Of a stretch of 64,000 bases of DNA, positions 45,973 to 57,500 are shown in pieces. A program made the translations under genes and the position numbers. The notes beneath the pieces were generated by a model that worked only from the letters and a program-made list of their open reading frames with translations, ran no database searches and had not been told where the DNA came from. The DNA is from Solea solea (taxonomy: Eukaryota; Chordata; Actinopteri; Pleuronectiformes; Soleidae), in the NCBI RefSeq assembly GCF_958295425.1, contig NC_081143.1:25998586-26062585 (forward strand). The letters run 5' to 3'. Position 1 is the stretch's first letter, and every line of letters starts with the position of its first letter.

Positions 45973-47179
45973 TTAGTTTTTTTTCTCCCTGGTTCATCAT
46001 TCTGTTTCCAGAGATGCTTACACACTAATTATGGAGCAAAGTGTCTTTTTGATTTGGCTATCAAGCTAATTAGGACAAAACCTCCTCCAGCACAAGTGCT
46101 CATCACCATCTTGCTGGCCAATTACCAATTGGAAGGAGGAATTTGTCTCCAAGTGTTTGTGGGCATGTGTTCCTTTGTGTGCTTATTGATTTTTGTACGC
46201 TTCAATGGATATTTGTGTAACTACAGAAACTACAAATCCTCTTTCTGTTGTTAGGATCTTCTGTGTTTCATCTCCCTCGCCATCCCCGTCTGCCACGCTT
46301 ACACCACTTTTACCAGTCAAATTAAGTAAGTACGGATCACATGGAAATAAAACAACAAAAAAAACAAGGATCTAGTTTGACAATATCTGCTTGGGGGGGA
46401 AAGTAAAAAAGTTATTCCACTAAAATGTCATCCAATAATAGCACGACTGGACACATTTGCATCTGAAAGACATAAAGGAGAGACGATGCCTAGCAACGTA
46501 CAGAGGCTCTAACGTCAGAGAAAGATTGTTGGAAGCTTGTTTTAATGATAATTTTAACACTGAAAGTATTACTGGAAAGCGTGATGCGTCACAAACTGCT
46601 ATGGAAACAAAAGTATCGGAAATATGAACTTGTGACGTCACAGCCCTTTGGTTAAAAGTCCAGTGGGTAAGAATTTACCCAGAGTAAAACAGAAAAGACC
46701 TTTAAAGGCCTTTGCAAACAGAGCTGATCAATTTAACACAAGGTTCTGCTTAAAAGCACTAAAACCGTGCTCCGTCTGGGTTGTTGGTTTGGGCTGCAGT
46801 TGAAACGTGGCAGTGCAAGATGGCGGCCTCAAAAAAGAAGTACATACAGTCACTGATGCTTATTTACAGTAAATGACTTTAATTCCAATTTTAATCACAT
46901 TTGCCAGGACGGAGAATCAATAAAACGGGAAAATGGAAAACAAGTGGTTCATAAGTATTCAATGGAGATGGCTGTTTTTAGAATAAAAAATAATAAATCT
47001 TGGACGTTAGGCAAATCACACCCCAACTTGTACTGGGGATAATTATTTCAACAATTGTGAACTAACGTCATTTTTTTGATTTGTGATTTCTTCTGAACTT
47101 TTAACTTTTGTGTGAGATAATAACAGGTTTTCTGCCAGGTTTTAGTGCTTTTGTCAGCACACACAGACAGCACTGAGCA
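44148..47179. other. gene-free stretch
   Basis: Includes (CT)15 at 45939-45968 and a CRE palindrome at 46631-46642. Otherwise nothing recognised. Confidence 0.5.
45939..45968. repeat. (CT)15 microsatellite
   Basis: Uninterrupted CT run after a short C tract. Confidence 0.95.
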
Positions 47180-47640
47180 ATGACCTGCTCTTTAAAAAAA
47201 GAACTTGACAGGGGAGAGAGTGCAATTTCAATTCTTTATTACGACTTAAGTGCAGCCTTTGATACAATAGATTTTGCAGTTTTAATTGACCAATTTAAAA
47301 CGCTGGGTTTGTATCAAGGGCCCTGCACTCCGCTGGTTTTCTTCTTAACTTTATTGATAGAATTTACAGCCCAGAAATGTGGTGAACCACAGGGTTGGGT
47401 ATTATTTTTTTTATATATATATGCTCCCTCTGGATCACATTATCCAGCACCACAACCTTTCCTGTCACTGCTGCGTCGATGACATACAGATATACTGTGC
47501 TTTCCTTAGATTAGATGACCCATAATCCTAGAAACTGTCACCAGGATATCAAACATTGGATGGCAAAAAAAACATATTCTCCAACTCTACAACTCAAATT
47601 CAGCAATTCTAATGTTTACAAAGCAATACGACTCGACTGA
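47180..47640 (+). mobile_element. L2-like non-LTR reverse transcriptase relic
   Basis: The frame from 47180 reads LYYDLSAAFDTIDFAVLIDQ and later CGEPQGWVLFFLYIYAPSGS, matching the RT blocks LDLSAAFDTIDHxxLL and GVPQGSVLGPLLFxLYxxPLG. After a frameshift comes CCVDDIQIYCAF, a degraded YADDTQxY box, and then pieces like DIKHWMAKK. The catalytic YADD has become VDD, and stops and shifts break the frame, so the copy is dead. The block order and DIKxWM motif suggest L2/CR1-type elements. Confidence 0.85.
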
Positions 47641-47902
47641 GGAAGCATTTATTTGTGCACCAAGAAGCGTTTACTCAGCCATCTCTCCTTACCGCTGCAA
47701 AGTTGCCTCCTTCTGTCTTGACATGAAACAAATGACTTCCTGTGTGCAGTGTGGGAAGGTTGCTGGTGACACTGGTGATCTGAACACTGCCATAGACTTA
47801 TGCTATGCTATGCTGGATGACACAATCCTCCCATTTATCCCAGGTTTAGGACCGGGAGGACTAGGAGTTCACTGGATGTGGTCCCCCATAGCTGGGGTTC
47901 AT
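47641..47902. other. open frame of unknown origin next to the L2-like relic
   Basis: A plus-strand frame from 47612 continues through this stretch with several cysteines (KMTSCVQCGKVAG-like), then enters the reversed SINE. No family recognised, and no evidence that it is a gene. Confidence 0.25.
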
Positions 47903-48140
47903 CCATCCGTCAATTTTCTACCGCTTTATCCTCCAAAGGAGGGTCACAAGGGGGTGCTGCGCCAATCTCAGCTGACATATGGCGATAGGCGGGGTACACC
48001 CTGGCCAGTTTGCCAGTCCATTGCAGGGACACATATAGAGAGAAACAACCATTCACTCTCCCTCTCACAACTACGGTTAATTCAGAGTGTCCAATTGACC
48101 TAATCCCCATGTTGCATGTTTTTGGACTGTGGGAGGAAGC
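47903..48140 (-). mobile_element. tRNA-headed SINE, 5'-truncated copy
   Basis: Reversed relative to the 61630 copy: CTACCGCTTTATCCTCC at the start, GGCGATAGGCGGGGTACACC, CAGTCCATTGCAGGG, and finally TTTTTGGACTGTGGGAGGAA. The tRNA-like head is missing, as expected for incomplete reverse transcription. Confidence 0.8.
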
Positions 48141-50475
48141 TGGAGAAAGGATTCATAATGGCAACCTCCGGGTTACATACCAAATATTCTGAATCTAATA
48201 CAATTTTTCATATTCAAAATCCACACAACTCCCACATTTGATTTCAAAGTACTGTCGTAAGTAAGTCAACTCAAAAAACACCATATGTGCCTGTCTCTGC
48301 ATTATAAAAACATCCATCTATCTGTCCCGCTATTCAATCATCCATGTTTCATCCCTGTGCTGAGCTAAACATATGTTTATCCATCCATCCCTACCGTCTT
48401 TTCTCTATGTATCTCTGTCAGTGTCTGTATTTACAGTTCATCATTCACCCACGCATCCGTTCAGATCATCCAACCCTTCAAGGGCTCTCCTGCCTGCACA
48501 CACACACACAATCACTTTTATATGTAAACTCAGGCAACTGAACATTTATTCACTTGCAATTGAATCGCTGACACACAGCCACAGTGACAGGTTTCCATCC
48601 GTGAAACTCAAACTGCATCGAATAGTTTCTCTAACATTGACGCTATTTTAGTCAAATTCGGTCTCAGTTCAAACACACGTCAGATAGAGATTCACATGCA
48701 CTAAAAAAGGCATTAACGGATGAACAGGCACAGTAGTGGTAGTGGGCCTCTACAGTGTCAGTGCTCACAGCGGCGCGAGCAAACATCCGCTGGTCCTATC
48801 ATGTTCTAATTATACGACACCGGAAAATAAGTGACAATCTACTTAAGTCAAGCTGGTGAAGTTGCAATAGGATATTTTTTACTGGATAAACAATGTCAAT
48901 AAATGCTTTTGTTGTGGTAAATATTGCCACAATTGTTTCTTTATCCCAGATGGATACACAAAAAAATATCAAGCCTATATTTCTTTGTCAGAATGGTTTG
49001 ATAATAACGTCACATCATAGCCAAAATATGTACAGATATTGGATGATATATCACAGTGACCACGTTTAGTGTTTAATATCGGTATCTGATCGGACCCCAC
49101 ACAAAGTCAGGCTCCATATGCATCCATCAAACAATGTCAAGCATGTAATACAACAAGGTTGAATGACAATAATAATAAAAAACAGGCTTCTTTTTGTCTT
49201 TAAATTAAACTTAAAGAGTCAGTCTACAATCAAACAATCACTAATTTACATTTCTGTGGCATGATCTAAGAAAAGGAGATAGCAGATGGAGTTGAAATGA
49301 GATTCCTCTGCTGTGTCTTTCACTCGCTCCACAAGGACAGGATGAGGACAACTGAAGGCAGGTTGTGCAGATAGCAGATATCACTGGGTTGTTTCATGTC
49401 ACCACTAAGCTTGCATTTCACGCGGCGGCGGAATGCATAGTGAAGAGTCCGCGACAAACACATTGATGTAATCCTTCTGAACTCTGCTTGAATCCGGGGT
49501 GGGCGGGACACGCCGCATCTAAAACCTTGACAGTCGTCTGCATCTGCAATATTCTGTCAAGACATTAAAACCCACGGGTAAACAGTGGGTCATTTAAGGA
49601 GAGGAAACTGAGGAGAAGCGCGTGGCGCTGACAACAACAACCCGACATCCGACACATGAGGAGTTGTTCTAAGTCACACACTAGGTTTAAATAAAAAGCT
49701 TGCAACGGAGTGAAAGAAAGGTGGAGGAGAACTGAGTCAGGATATTGCTTTTCCTCGGTGAGTGCTCTGGATCACAGGCTTTAAATCACTCTCCTGCAGA
49801 GAACCACACACAGGACTGTCAGCTGATGTGCGTCACAAGTTGCATTCACTGAGTTTTTAAGGATTTGGGGGGATTTTATTTTTTTATTCTCCATGCGGTA
49901 ATTAAATTGTCACGTATTTTCCTCCTGAAATGTGGGCGTTGTGTGTCAGAGGAACTTTTCTCCCAACAATTTCACTTTAGCTGGTATGGAAATGAAAATT
50001 CAGAAGCTCTGCTAAATAACAAAAGGTTATAATCCTTCCACGTTTCATTTTATTATGCAACCTGATTACCCGATTTCCTAAATAGTCAGCAGGGATGGGC
50101 GGGTAATCAGATTTGCAACAACAGGCTTGGACTTTGGTTAATGAGCCTAAAATAAATGATTTTGCTGTTTGAAAGCGCCACACTGCACTGTGCATGTGTC
50201 TGCTAATGAGCTCCAGACAGACCAGTGGGGGGAGAGAAGCGTGTGAATCCAGTATATCTGCTCCCCTCTGATCGAACAAGCATTCAGAGCAAAAAGAAAA
50301 TCATTAAAGAAAAAGCTGTGAATTATTATTTATTTTTCTTGCCAACACGTGTTTGAAGCAAACACGGCGTTGCACACTCATTCATCAAAAACCATGTGTG
50401 CTCCACGGCTTCTGTACATGCCCAACCAGGTGCTCATTAATGGCCTGGATGGAACCGAAGCTGAAACACAACATG
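48141..50475. other. gene-free stretch
   Basis: Short CATC-rich and CA-rich patches at 48310-48510. No gene recognised. Confidence 0.5.
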
Positions 50476-50593
50476 TACACTATCAGGCCACTTTATTAGG
50501 TACATCTGATCCACTGCTCTGTCGCACATGAGCTACACCAGGTGCCACTTTATCAGATGATCTGTGTACCTAATAAAGTGGTGGTTGAGTGTA
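50476..50593. mobile_element. 118-bp MITE with TACAC...TTTATTAGGTACA ends
   Basis: The left end is TACACTATCAGGCCACTTTA and the right end, reverse complemented, is TACACTCAACCACCACTTTA, both continuing TTAGGTACA. The 33-bp terminal inverted repeats enclose only about 50 bp. I recognise the CCACTTTATTAGGTACA ends from repeats common in fish genomes. Confidence 0.8.
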
Positions 50594-51278
50594 CAGCACA
50601 TTTGAGCCAGGATGCCTATGCATATTATTCTAAAAAAACAACAACTTCTCTCTCTCACACACACCTTGTAAAAACTGAGACAGGAACAGGCAGCGTCTGT
50701 GAATTATGTGCAAACAAATGCCGCTGCAAATCACGTGTTTTCAAGTATGTTTGTTGCCCTTGAGAAAGGGAGACAAAGGCAGAGGAAGCACAGATAGATG
50801 GATTGAGGAGGAGGTAGCAAATACAAGACAGAGAACCTTAGGTCCTGGGTCTAACTGTGACCAAGACCGTTGCTCAAAACAGTTTAATGGTCTACTCTGA
50901 AACTTTAAAGTTCTAAAACTTCGACAGCAACGATGTTATAAGGTTTGAGCAGAAGAGTTTCAGGTGTTGATATTCTTGACAGAATATCTATCTATCTCTG
51001 AGTTTTTGCTTTGCTGCTGCAAGCACTATCTTGGGTATGAACACAAATAAAAGTCCAAGGAGGCTTCTGTAACTCTTGCAGGGGCTACTGGAAACTCTAT
51101 TGACCGTCTTCTCTCGAATTCTGCAAAATAACCAACCTCAAACCCGTTACATGTCACATCACACTTGTGAAAAGCATTGGGGGCATATCTGTAGGCAAAA
51201 TAGATGGATTCTTCTTCAAGGTCAAGTGTGCAAGAACTAGTGACATCTAACGTTAAGACTCACACTGGACCTTTAAAC
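50594..51278. other. gene-free stretch
   Basis: Nothing recognised. Confidence 0.5.
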
Positions 51279-51495
51279 CAGGGTTTATCAATCCTGGTCC
51301 CGGAGACCCACATTCCTTTATGTTTTAAATGTTTCTCCATGTTACAGCAAACCTGATTTAAATGGTCAGCTCTTCATCAAGCTCTGCGAACACCTGATAA
51401 CAATCCATTCATGTCAATCAGGGTTAGTTGGAGCAGGGGAATCATCCAAAACATGCAGGACACGGGTCACCAAGGACCAGGATTGAGGAACACTG
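51279..51495. mobile_element. hAT-like non-autonomous element, 217 bp
   Basis: Ends are CAGGGTTTATCAATCCTGGT and, reverse complemented, CAGTGTTCCTCAATCCTGGT. The interior is partly palindromic (AGCAAACCTGATTTAAATGG, GTTGGAGCAGGGGAATCATC, AAAACATGCAGGACACGGG). Flanking octamers CTTTAAAC (51271-51278) and CTTTAAGG (51496-51503) agree at six of eight positions, consistent with an aged 8-bp hAT target duplication. Confidence 0.8.
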
Positions 51496-51656
51496 CTTTA
51501 AGGATTAGGATTTTGTGTAAGATGTTACATTCTCAAAGATTGTGGTTCTTTTGCTGATGTTGGTAATTCTTTTTTTCACCAATAATGATGTAATACTAGT
51601 TTCATATCTTCAATTGTCAACGAACACTGCACCTAAACAACATTTTCTCTGAGTGC

Positions 51657-51658
<2 letters not shown>

Positions 51659-51695
<37 letters not shown>
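51659..51695. repeat. (GT)18 microsatellite
   Basis: About 36 nt of uninterrupted GT. Confidence 0.96.
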
Positions 51696-51698
<3 letters not shown>

Positions 51699-51815
51699 CT
51701 GCCTACGGGGATACTGTGTAGGGCTGATTGGGTTGGTGGCCTGCTCTCTGAGAATCTGCTGTAATGGTGCCAGGATGATTTATACCATGCTTGAAATGGC
51801 TGTGTGTCATGAAAT

Positions 51816-51834
51816 CACACACACACACACACAC
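51816..51834. repeat. (CA)n microsatellite
   Basis: About nine CA units. Confidence 0.95.
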
Positions 51835-52904
51835 TGAAAATGTTGAAGCTACTTGAAAAGTAAAGTGTAACAAGCCTCTTGCTCTTTCTTTCTTTCTTTT
51901 TCTCATTCCTTTCATCTCAATTTTTCCCCCTCACAGTAAAAACAAAAGAGAGGGAAGGTGATTTTTGGTGTCTGGCTTGGCAGAAAGACGTCCTCTATTT
52001 TCCACCTTCTCCTCCCTGACATTTGAATCTGCTTCTCAGTCGCTGACTGACCTTTTTTTCCACTTCCTCATTTTATTTCCTGCTTTAATCCCTTTCTTTG
52101 TCATCATTCTTGTCAGTATTCTTTTCAGCCTCTCTTATATCCGTCCTCCTATCTCCTTCTCTAGGTCTCTCACCCCCCTTCTTTGTGTCCATTTGTCCTT
52201 TTTTTATGCCTCTTGGTATTTTACACAGTTATATCTGACATTTCTGGCTGATGCCTCCTCTGTCTGCTTCTCTTCTTCCTACGCTCTTTTCCTTTATGGA
52301 TTCCTTTGTTTTGGTTAATTTATCAATATTTCTTTGTGAATTCCACCAAGTCCCATGTCCTGCTGAACTAGCTTTGGGTCTTGTTCTTAGAACATCTTCT
52401 TTTTCTCATTTGCTGAAATATCCTTTACGCTCAGATCGCCAACAATGAACACATTTATCAGAAAGAGAGCAAAGAATTAACTTTAATTGATTCATTCTGA
52501 CCCCGTCTTTCAGATTACATGGGAGGATAAGCTGGATATCTGTCCGTCCGTCACTAATCAACCTGCCTACAGATGATGTCTCAACACAAGTTGGCGAGCA
52601 AGTTCTGAATCTACGGACCAAAACTCACAGTGTCATCATGACAGACAACAACTTCCTTGAGTGGGAGTGGAATATGTGAATACAGCAATTCATAACCCGT
52701 TCTATGTTCATTAATTATGAACATAGAACCACGGCTAGCTGAAAGTCCAGGTGGTAGCTACGAGAACATGGTATTGTACAGACGGAGAATTCAAGCTTGG
52801 CTCCAAGAGAAAGCTATTGTGTTCATTCTTTGGTGGTAAGAAGCCAATCAGAGCCTGTAGAGCTCTGCATACATGCCTGTCTCTGTTGTAGTTGGCCAAG
52901 TTTT
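51835..52904. other. gene-free stretch, pyrimidine-rich then with a short hairpin
   Basis: 51880-52440 is strongly C+T rich on the plus strand and yields chance open frames. A perfect 13-bp inverted repeat GTTCTATGTTCAT lies at 52699-52729 with a 5-nt spacer. Confidence 0.5.
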
Positions 52905-53095
52905 GTTGTTTTTTTTGTTTTTTTTGGGCTTCTTCCTTTCTAGGTGTCGCCAAAGTGGATCAACACATATTTCATTGGAACCAGCACTAGCAGTAGCAGT
53001 AGCAGCAATGGGGACCCAAGCCCCTGATATGTCACAATTCGAACCAAAGAACCTCAGGTTACAAGACAAGCTCCCTTTCCACCAGACCTAGCTCT
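52905..53095 (-). mobile_element. tRNA-derived SINE (second family)
   Basis: Read on the minus strand: a head with GGTCTGGTGGAAAGGGAGCT and the B-box-like GGTTCGAATTGTGAC, then a body ending GATCCACTTTGGCGACACCT and AGAAAGGAAGAAGCCC, then an A-rich tail (the T-rich run at 52909-52926 on the plus strand). The 3' end matches a pattern I know from teleost SINEs (CCACTxTGGCGACCCCT..). Orientation and tail fit a retroposed copy. Target duplications were not identified. Confidence 0.75.
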
Positions 53096-56000
53096 TTCCT
53101 GTCTTACTTACCCCACAGCTTTAATTTACTTCAATCAAACTGAAGTGAATGAAGTGTGTTGGACTTCACGTGCTAAAATCTGACTGTGGAGAGACTGAAT
53201 GTGGCAGCAGTGACAGGCCACAGGCGTGTTTACACAGTAAACCATCTCAAATCCTTCCAGCAGGTCTGGTAACACAGAATACATCTTCTGCCTGACTGTG
53301 TCTACACACAACGCTGCGAGGCAACAGCCAAGTGGCGCTTTCTCTCTTGTGTCCCGTGGTTCTCACCACGGCAGTTTCTGGAGCAGGGATGCGACTCATC
53401 AAAGTGGGACACTGTGTGTCTGCGGGCACTGCCGGCAAGTCGCTATGACTAAAATCAGCAGGTGGAAGAGAGGACGGCGGAGAAGACAAATATGGATAGT
53501 GAACAGTTGGTTATTGCTCAGTTCTTCCGTGTGAATTAACTTTTCTCTTCTTTGACGGATTCTGCAGTTTGTGTTCCGGACACTGAACTCTCCACTGATA
53601 TTTTATTTAAAACAACGCCACGTTTCGGTCAAAGAACATGCACAGTACTTCATAGTCTGTTTATGTTTGCCGTGCACTAACAGTGAAAATGTACAGGGGG
53701 TGAGTCTTATGAAGTTAAAAATGTTTATGTCTTGCTTCTTGAAACGTTCTCCAGTGTTCTGTGAACCCGCCCTCATTTCAGTGTCCATGGTCTAACCGCA
53801 TTTACGTATATTAAAGCTGCAGTGCGTAGCTTCTGGTGATTTTTGGTCGTTGTTGATGACATTATTCTCCCCTGTGTTTCGTCTTCATGAACATAAATTG
53901 TGTATAACATCGTTTCTATGTTGTGTCCTTTATCTTCAAATCTCTATGGAAAATGCACCGATTTCTTCAGGCGTTCATTTTAGGATGAGCTTCCTTCTAC
54001 TGTGCTGCTTCTCTCTTATTCATAATATTATATACTTCTATATGTATTTGTAATTCGATTTTTGATTTGATTTGTCTGTTTCTGCTGAGTATTTGTTGTG
54101 TTTTTCTTTAACTTTGTCAAGGATGGGTTTAGTTTAGTTTGAAGTTTTTTGGATGATACCAATTTGTTTGTTAGTTAATTTTGGAAAAGACTCCCCTCGC
54201 CCCACTGTGGACAGAAGGAATCACACCACACTCTGCTGCGTGTTGGTGTGGATTTGTATGAGCTGGAGTCCACCTTTGAAGATAGACTACAAGCTGAGGA
54301 AGAGGCTCAGCTTGGAGCTGAGCAGCGGTGCCCAAAAGTAGACAGCAGCTGCTGAGTAGCAGTGGAAGCTAGCGTCGCTGGCAGCTGCCCATGGAGCCGA
54401 CCTGACATCAGCAGACTGCTAACGGGGAAGTGAGATATACAGTTCTCACTTGTGGACAAAATACCACCTGAGTTGCATCTCTGTTAAATCACAGCTAAGC
54501 TTCTTGCAAGTCTTTTAAACTTTTTGAAGACTATTTTAAGAAGAACTGTGACATTGTTACTTTGGTAACACTTTTATATCATTATTTTCGGTCCACTTTC
54601 AATCCCAGCAGTGACCCTGGATTCACCGGTACAGGCTGCATGAGTCATTGACGGTGAATTCTTATGTTTGGTGTCGGAGGTTAAGCTGTCACAGGTTAAC
54701 AGTCTCTGCCATGGCAAAGACAATAGCTGTCATGAAGCGTCTCCGTCGTGGTATTGGAAGTGATACGCATGTGTTAGCTTCCACCGACCAGTGTGCGTCA
54801 CGTACCGACTCCGTCACTGATCCATCAGTCTGTTTCTCCCGCAGAAAAATACAAGTGTCCTATTTCTGCTAAATGACGCAACATAACCCTTCAATTCAGC
54901 AGAATTCAGCACTCTGATCTCACCCCAAGCTCAGTTCAAGCAATGTAGTGCTGAGATATTTTCACAACATGACATGATTGGCTGACGCTCCAGGTGATGC
55001 TTAGAAAGTTGAACACTTCTCACCTTCTGCTACATGCAACACAAGCAAAGCAAAGCAGCGGACCCACAATGCAGTTCGGTGCCACTTGACACTGCTTCAT
55101 TCAGACTAAAGAAGAAGTGTCAAGCCGTGTAGTGAAGCATTTAAATTGACACCTGCAGCATGAATGCTTTCCATATGAAACATCACAGCCAATAAAGGTG
55201 TCTCGCTCTAGCGCTTTCACCCAGATGTCATGTTTACGTCACTGCTGATTAGTGCTGAACAATGAATCATTCTTAAATCAAAATTGCAGTGTCAGACAAT
55301 GTCATTAGCAAATCAGAAAGAGTGCCATTTATTGCAAATGGGGCCACAAGTTTTGTCAGAGATATTTTTAATTTTTAATCCTATTACTTTATCATTGGAA
55401 ATTGTACATTTTGTAAACGTTAACACTATATTAATAGTAACCACAGCAACAACTGTTGACCCAACACGATCCCCGTCCCGCTTCTCTGAAAATCACCGGT
55501 GTGGAAGTATTTTGTGTTCCCGTGAAGTTTTGTCATCGTGAACATTGTTGAAAACAAAACCACGGCATGTAAGCTATGTGATGCCTGTGTAACAAAGCAC
55601 AGGACATCCCCGCATGCATCATAAGGACGCAGACTACGTAACTATGAAAACAAACTCAGGCAAGTCGTCCGTCCTCAGTTGGAGTGAAACTTCCTCATTG
55701 CGCTAAAGCAATATAGATGTGCTAGTAGCGTCAGACATGTGACCCTTTTCAGTGGTGAAATTTCTTTAGCCTGGAATATGGAATATGATTTTTTTGAATG
55801 AAAATAAATCCATTTTCATTCACCCAATCTCAACCCTTTCCTTTCTCACCTCTAAGGATTCAGTGAAAACTGTCCAAGCTTATCAACTTGTTTTATGGAG
55901 TGAGCGAATATAGTGCAAAGGTATGTGCTTATCCTCTTATCCCCACTGCTATCCCTTCTCTTATCAGCCCTCGGAGGGAGAGCAGGGATTAACAAGTCCT

Positions 56001-56884
56001 GGATAGAGGAGGGTAAGTGCAATAGAGGTAGATGGCAGAAAACTCTAATACCTTGTAAATTCCATGCTCTTATCTGGTCCCTAGCTTTGTATCTGATCTA
56101 TCAGTTTGCCCACGGTGGGTGATTTATGTTGATCCCAACAGTGCCAAACAGGAGAGAGGAGAGTGGGGACCTCCAGTGCAGTCGCTGTTTTAAGACAATA
56201 GAGAACGACGTCAATTGTGTAAATTATGTTTCCAGTGTATGGCACATGTGAGTGAACAGCTATCCAATAGATGCCTGGTTACAGGTGACGTCTGTGAATT
56301 TGTGGTTGGAAAAAAACCTGACATGGTGCTGGTGAATGTCAAAGCTTCACAATACGAGTTTGTTTTGCAAATGCACGACTATTTATATTTTTAAATACAG
56401 TCTATGATTCTCACTGACGTCAATGTGCCACTTTCACACTCTGAGTCAAGAGTGACAGCGCTCTAATAAAAGAGAACCGAGTAAACAATGGGTCTCAGCT
56501 CCGAAAGCAAAGTCAGAACTCATGGTGATTGCAAAAATGAGAACACTTGAGCTTGAGTACTTCAGTGCAAGTGCAAGTGAGTCACTGAAGTGGGAGGCAG
56601 TCAACACCATGTAACAATCGAGACGCTGCAGCTCTGCCATTCTGGGTTTTGATATTTAACAAAAGTGTGCTAATATCTGCATTTTGAACCACTTAAACAA
56701 TAGTTGCAGATGTTTGAGCGCTATAATGTGCATTATGTTCTGAAGAGAAATACAAATCTGCTTTATGTGTTGTTAACTAACAAAGATGATTAGACTTTGT
56801 TAGTTGAGATTTAGTTCAACTGTTTCCTGAGTGTGAAGCACATCCAGCAGTTACCAAGGATGTGAATACTGATTTTAGCTGCTT
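53096..56884. other. gene-free stretch
   Basis: No gene recognised. A TAAAGCTGCAGTGCGTAGCTTC segment near 53812 resembles the opening of common teleost repeats, so part of this stretch is probably old repeat sequence. Confidence 0.45.
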
Positions 56885-57229
56885 TCAGAAATGCACTAAA
56901 GTCCAGATGTTCTGCCTCCTGCATCCATGGAAGGTGGGTCCATCCACACAGACACCACCTACCTGGATAGTCCAGACATTCTCCTGATGTTGTGAACGCC
57001 CATATTTGTTGTGATCCCCATCATGCTTTTGAACGGCAAAATCCTCCAGAGCTTGCCAAACCTCCAAGTTCCAAAAACTGACACGGCATTAGCAGGAGTT
57101 AGTTTTGCAACAAGAAGGCTACGTTCACTTAATAATATATGACAGTGTTTGTTCATTCACTCATTTTGTCTCTAAGTTCCATCCTGACTGAAACATCTAT
57201 CATCATTATCATGTTCCAAGGAGCCATTA
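56885..57229. other. minus-strand open frames of unknown origin next to a Tc1-like relic
   Basis: Two overlapping short minus-strand frames with no recognised domain. A stretch near 57210-57240 (reading roughly SSNGSLEHDND in mixed frames) may be the continuation of the transposase at 57230-57500. The rest is unassigned. Confidence 0.25.
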
Positions 57230-57500
57230 GAAGATTGGACAGCCATGCTCATTAAGGGATAGACATGGTCACAACAATATGCAAATAGTCTGCAGCACTC
57301 AAACATTCATTGATTGGTTTTATAGGGCCACAGAGTGCCGTCCAGTCCCCAAACACCATCACACCACCACCAGCAGCCTGGAACATTGACAGAAGGCAGG
57401 TTGGCTTCTTGGTTGTGCGCTGTTGATGCCAAATTCTGACCTGACCATCTGCCTGCCTCAGCATAATTCCAGGTTCATCAGACCAGGAGATTTTTTTTTT
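57230..57500 (-). mobile_element. Tc1-like transposase relic (region around the first catalytic Asp)
   Basis: The minus strand reads SDEPGIMLRQADGQVRIWHQ, then QRTTKKPTCLLSMFQAAGGG and VMVFGDWTALCGPIKPINEC followed by LSAADYLHIVV. This matches the Tc1 pattern WSDESxF..R.W......GGGG.MVWG.....G..G...LNA..Y. The aspartate in SDE would be the first of the DD34E triad. The DN and PIE blocks downstream are not intact and stop codons follow, so the copy is dead. Confidence 0.85.

Noticed and set aside
51965..52318. 117-residue plus-strand open frame rich in Phe, Leu and Ser
   Set aside because: Pyrimidine-rich DNA gives hydrophobic chance frames. No membrane-protein family recognised.
56885..57156. 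Minus-strand frames near the Tc1-like relic as a separate gene exon
   Set aside because: No recognised domain and no convincing paired splice sites. Left as unassigned sequence.
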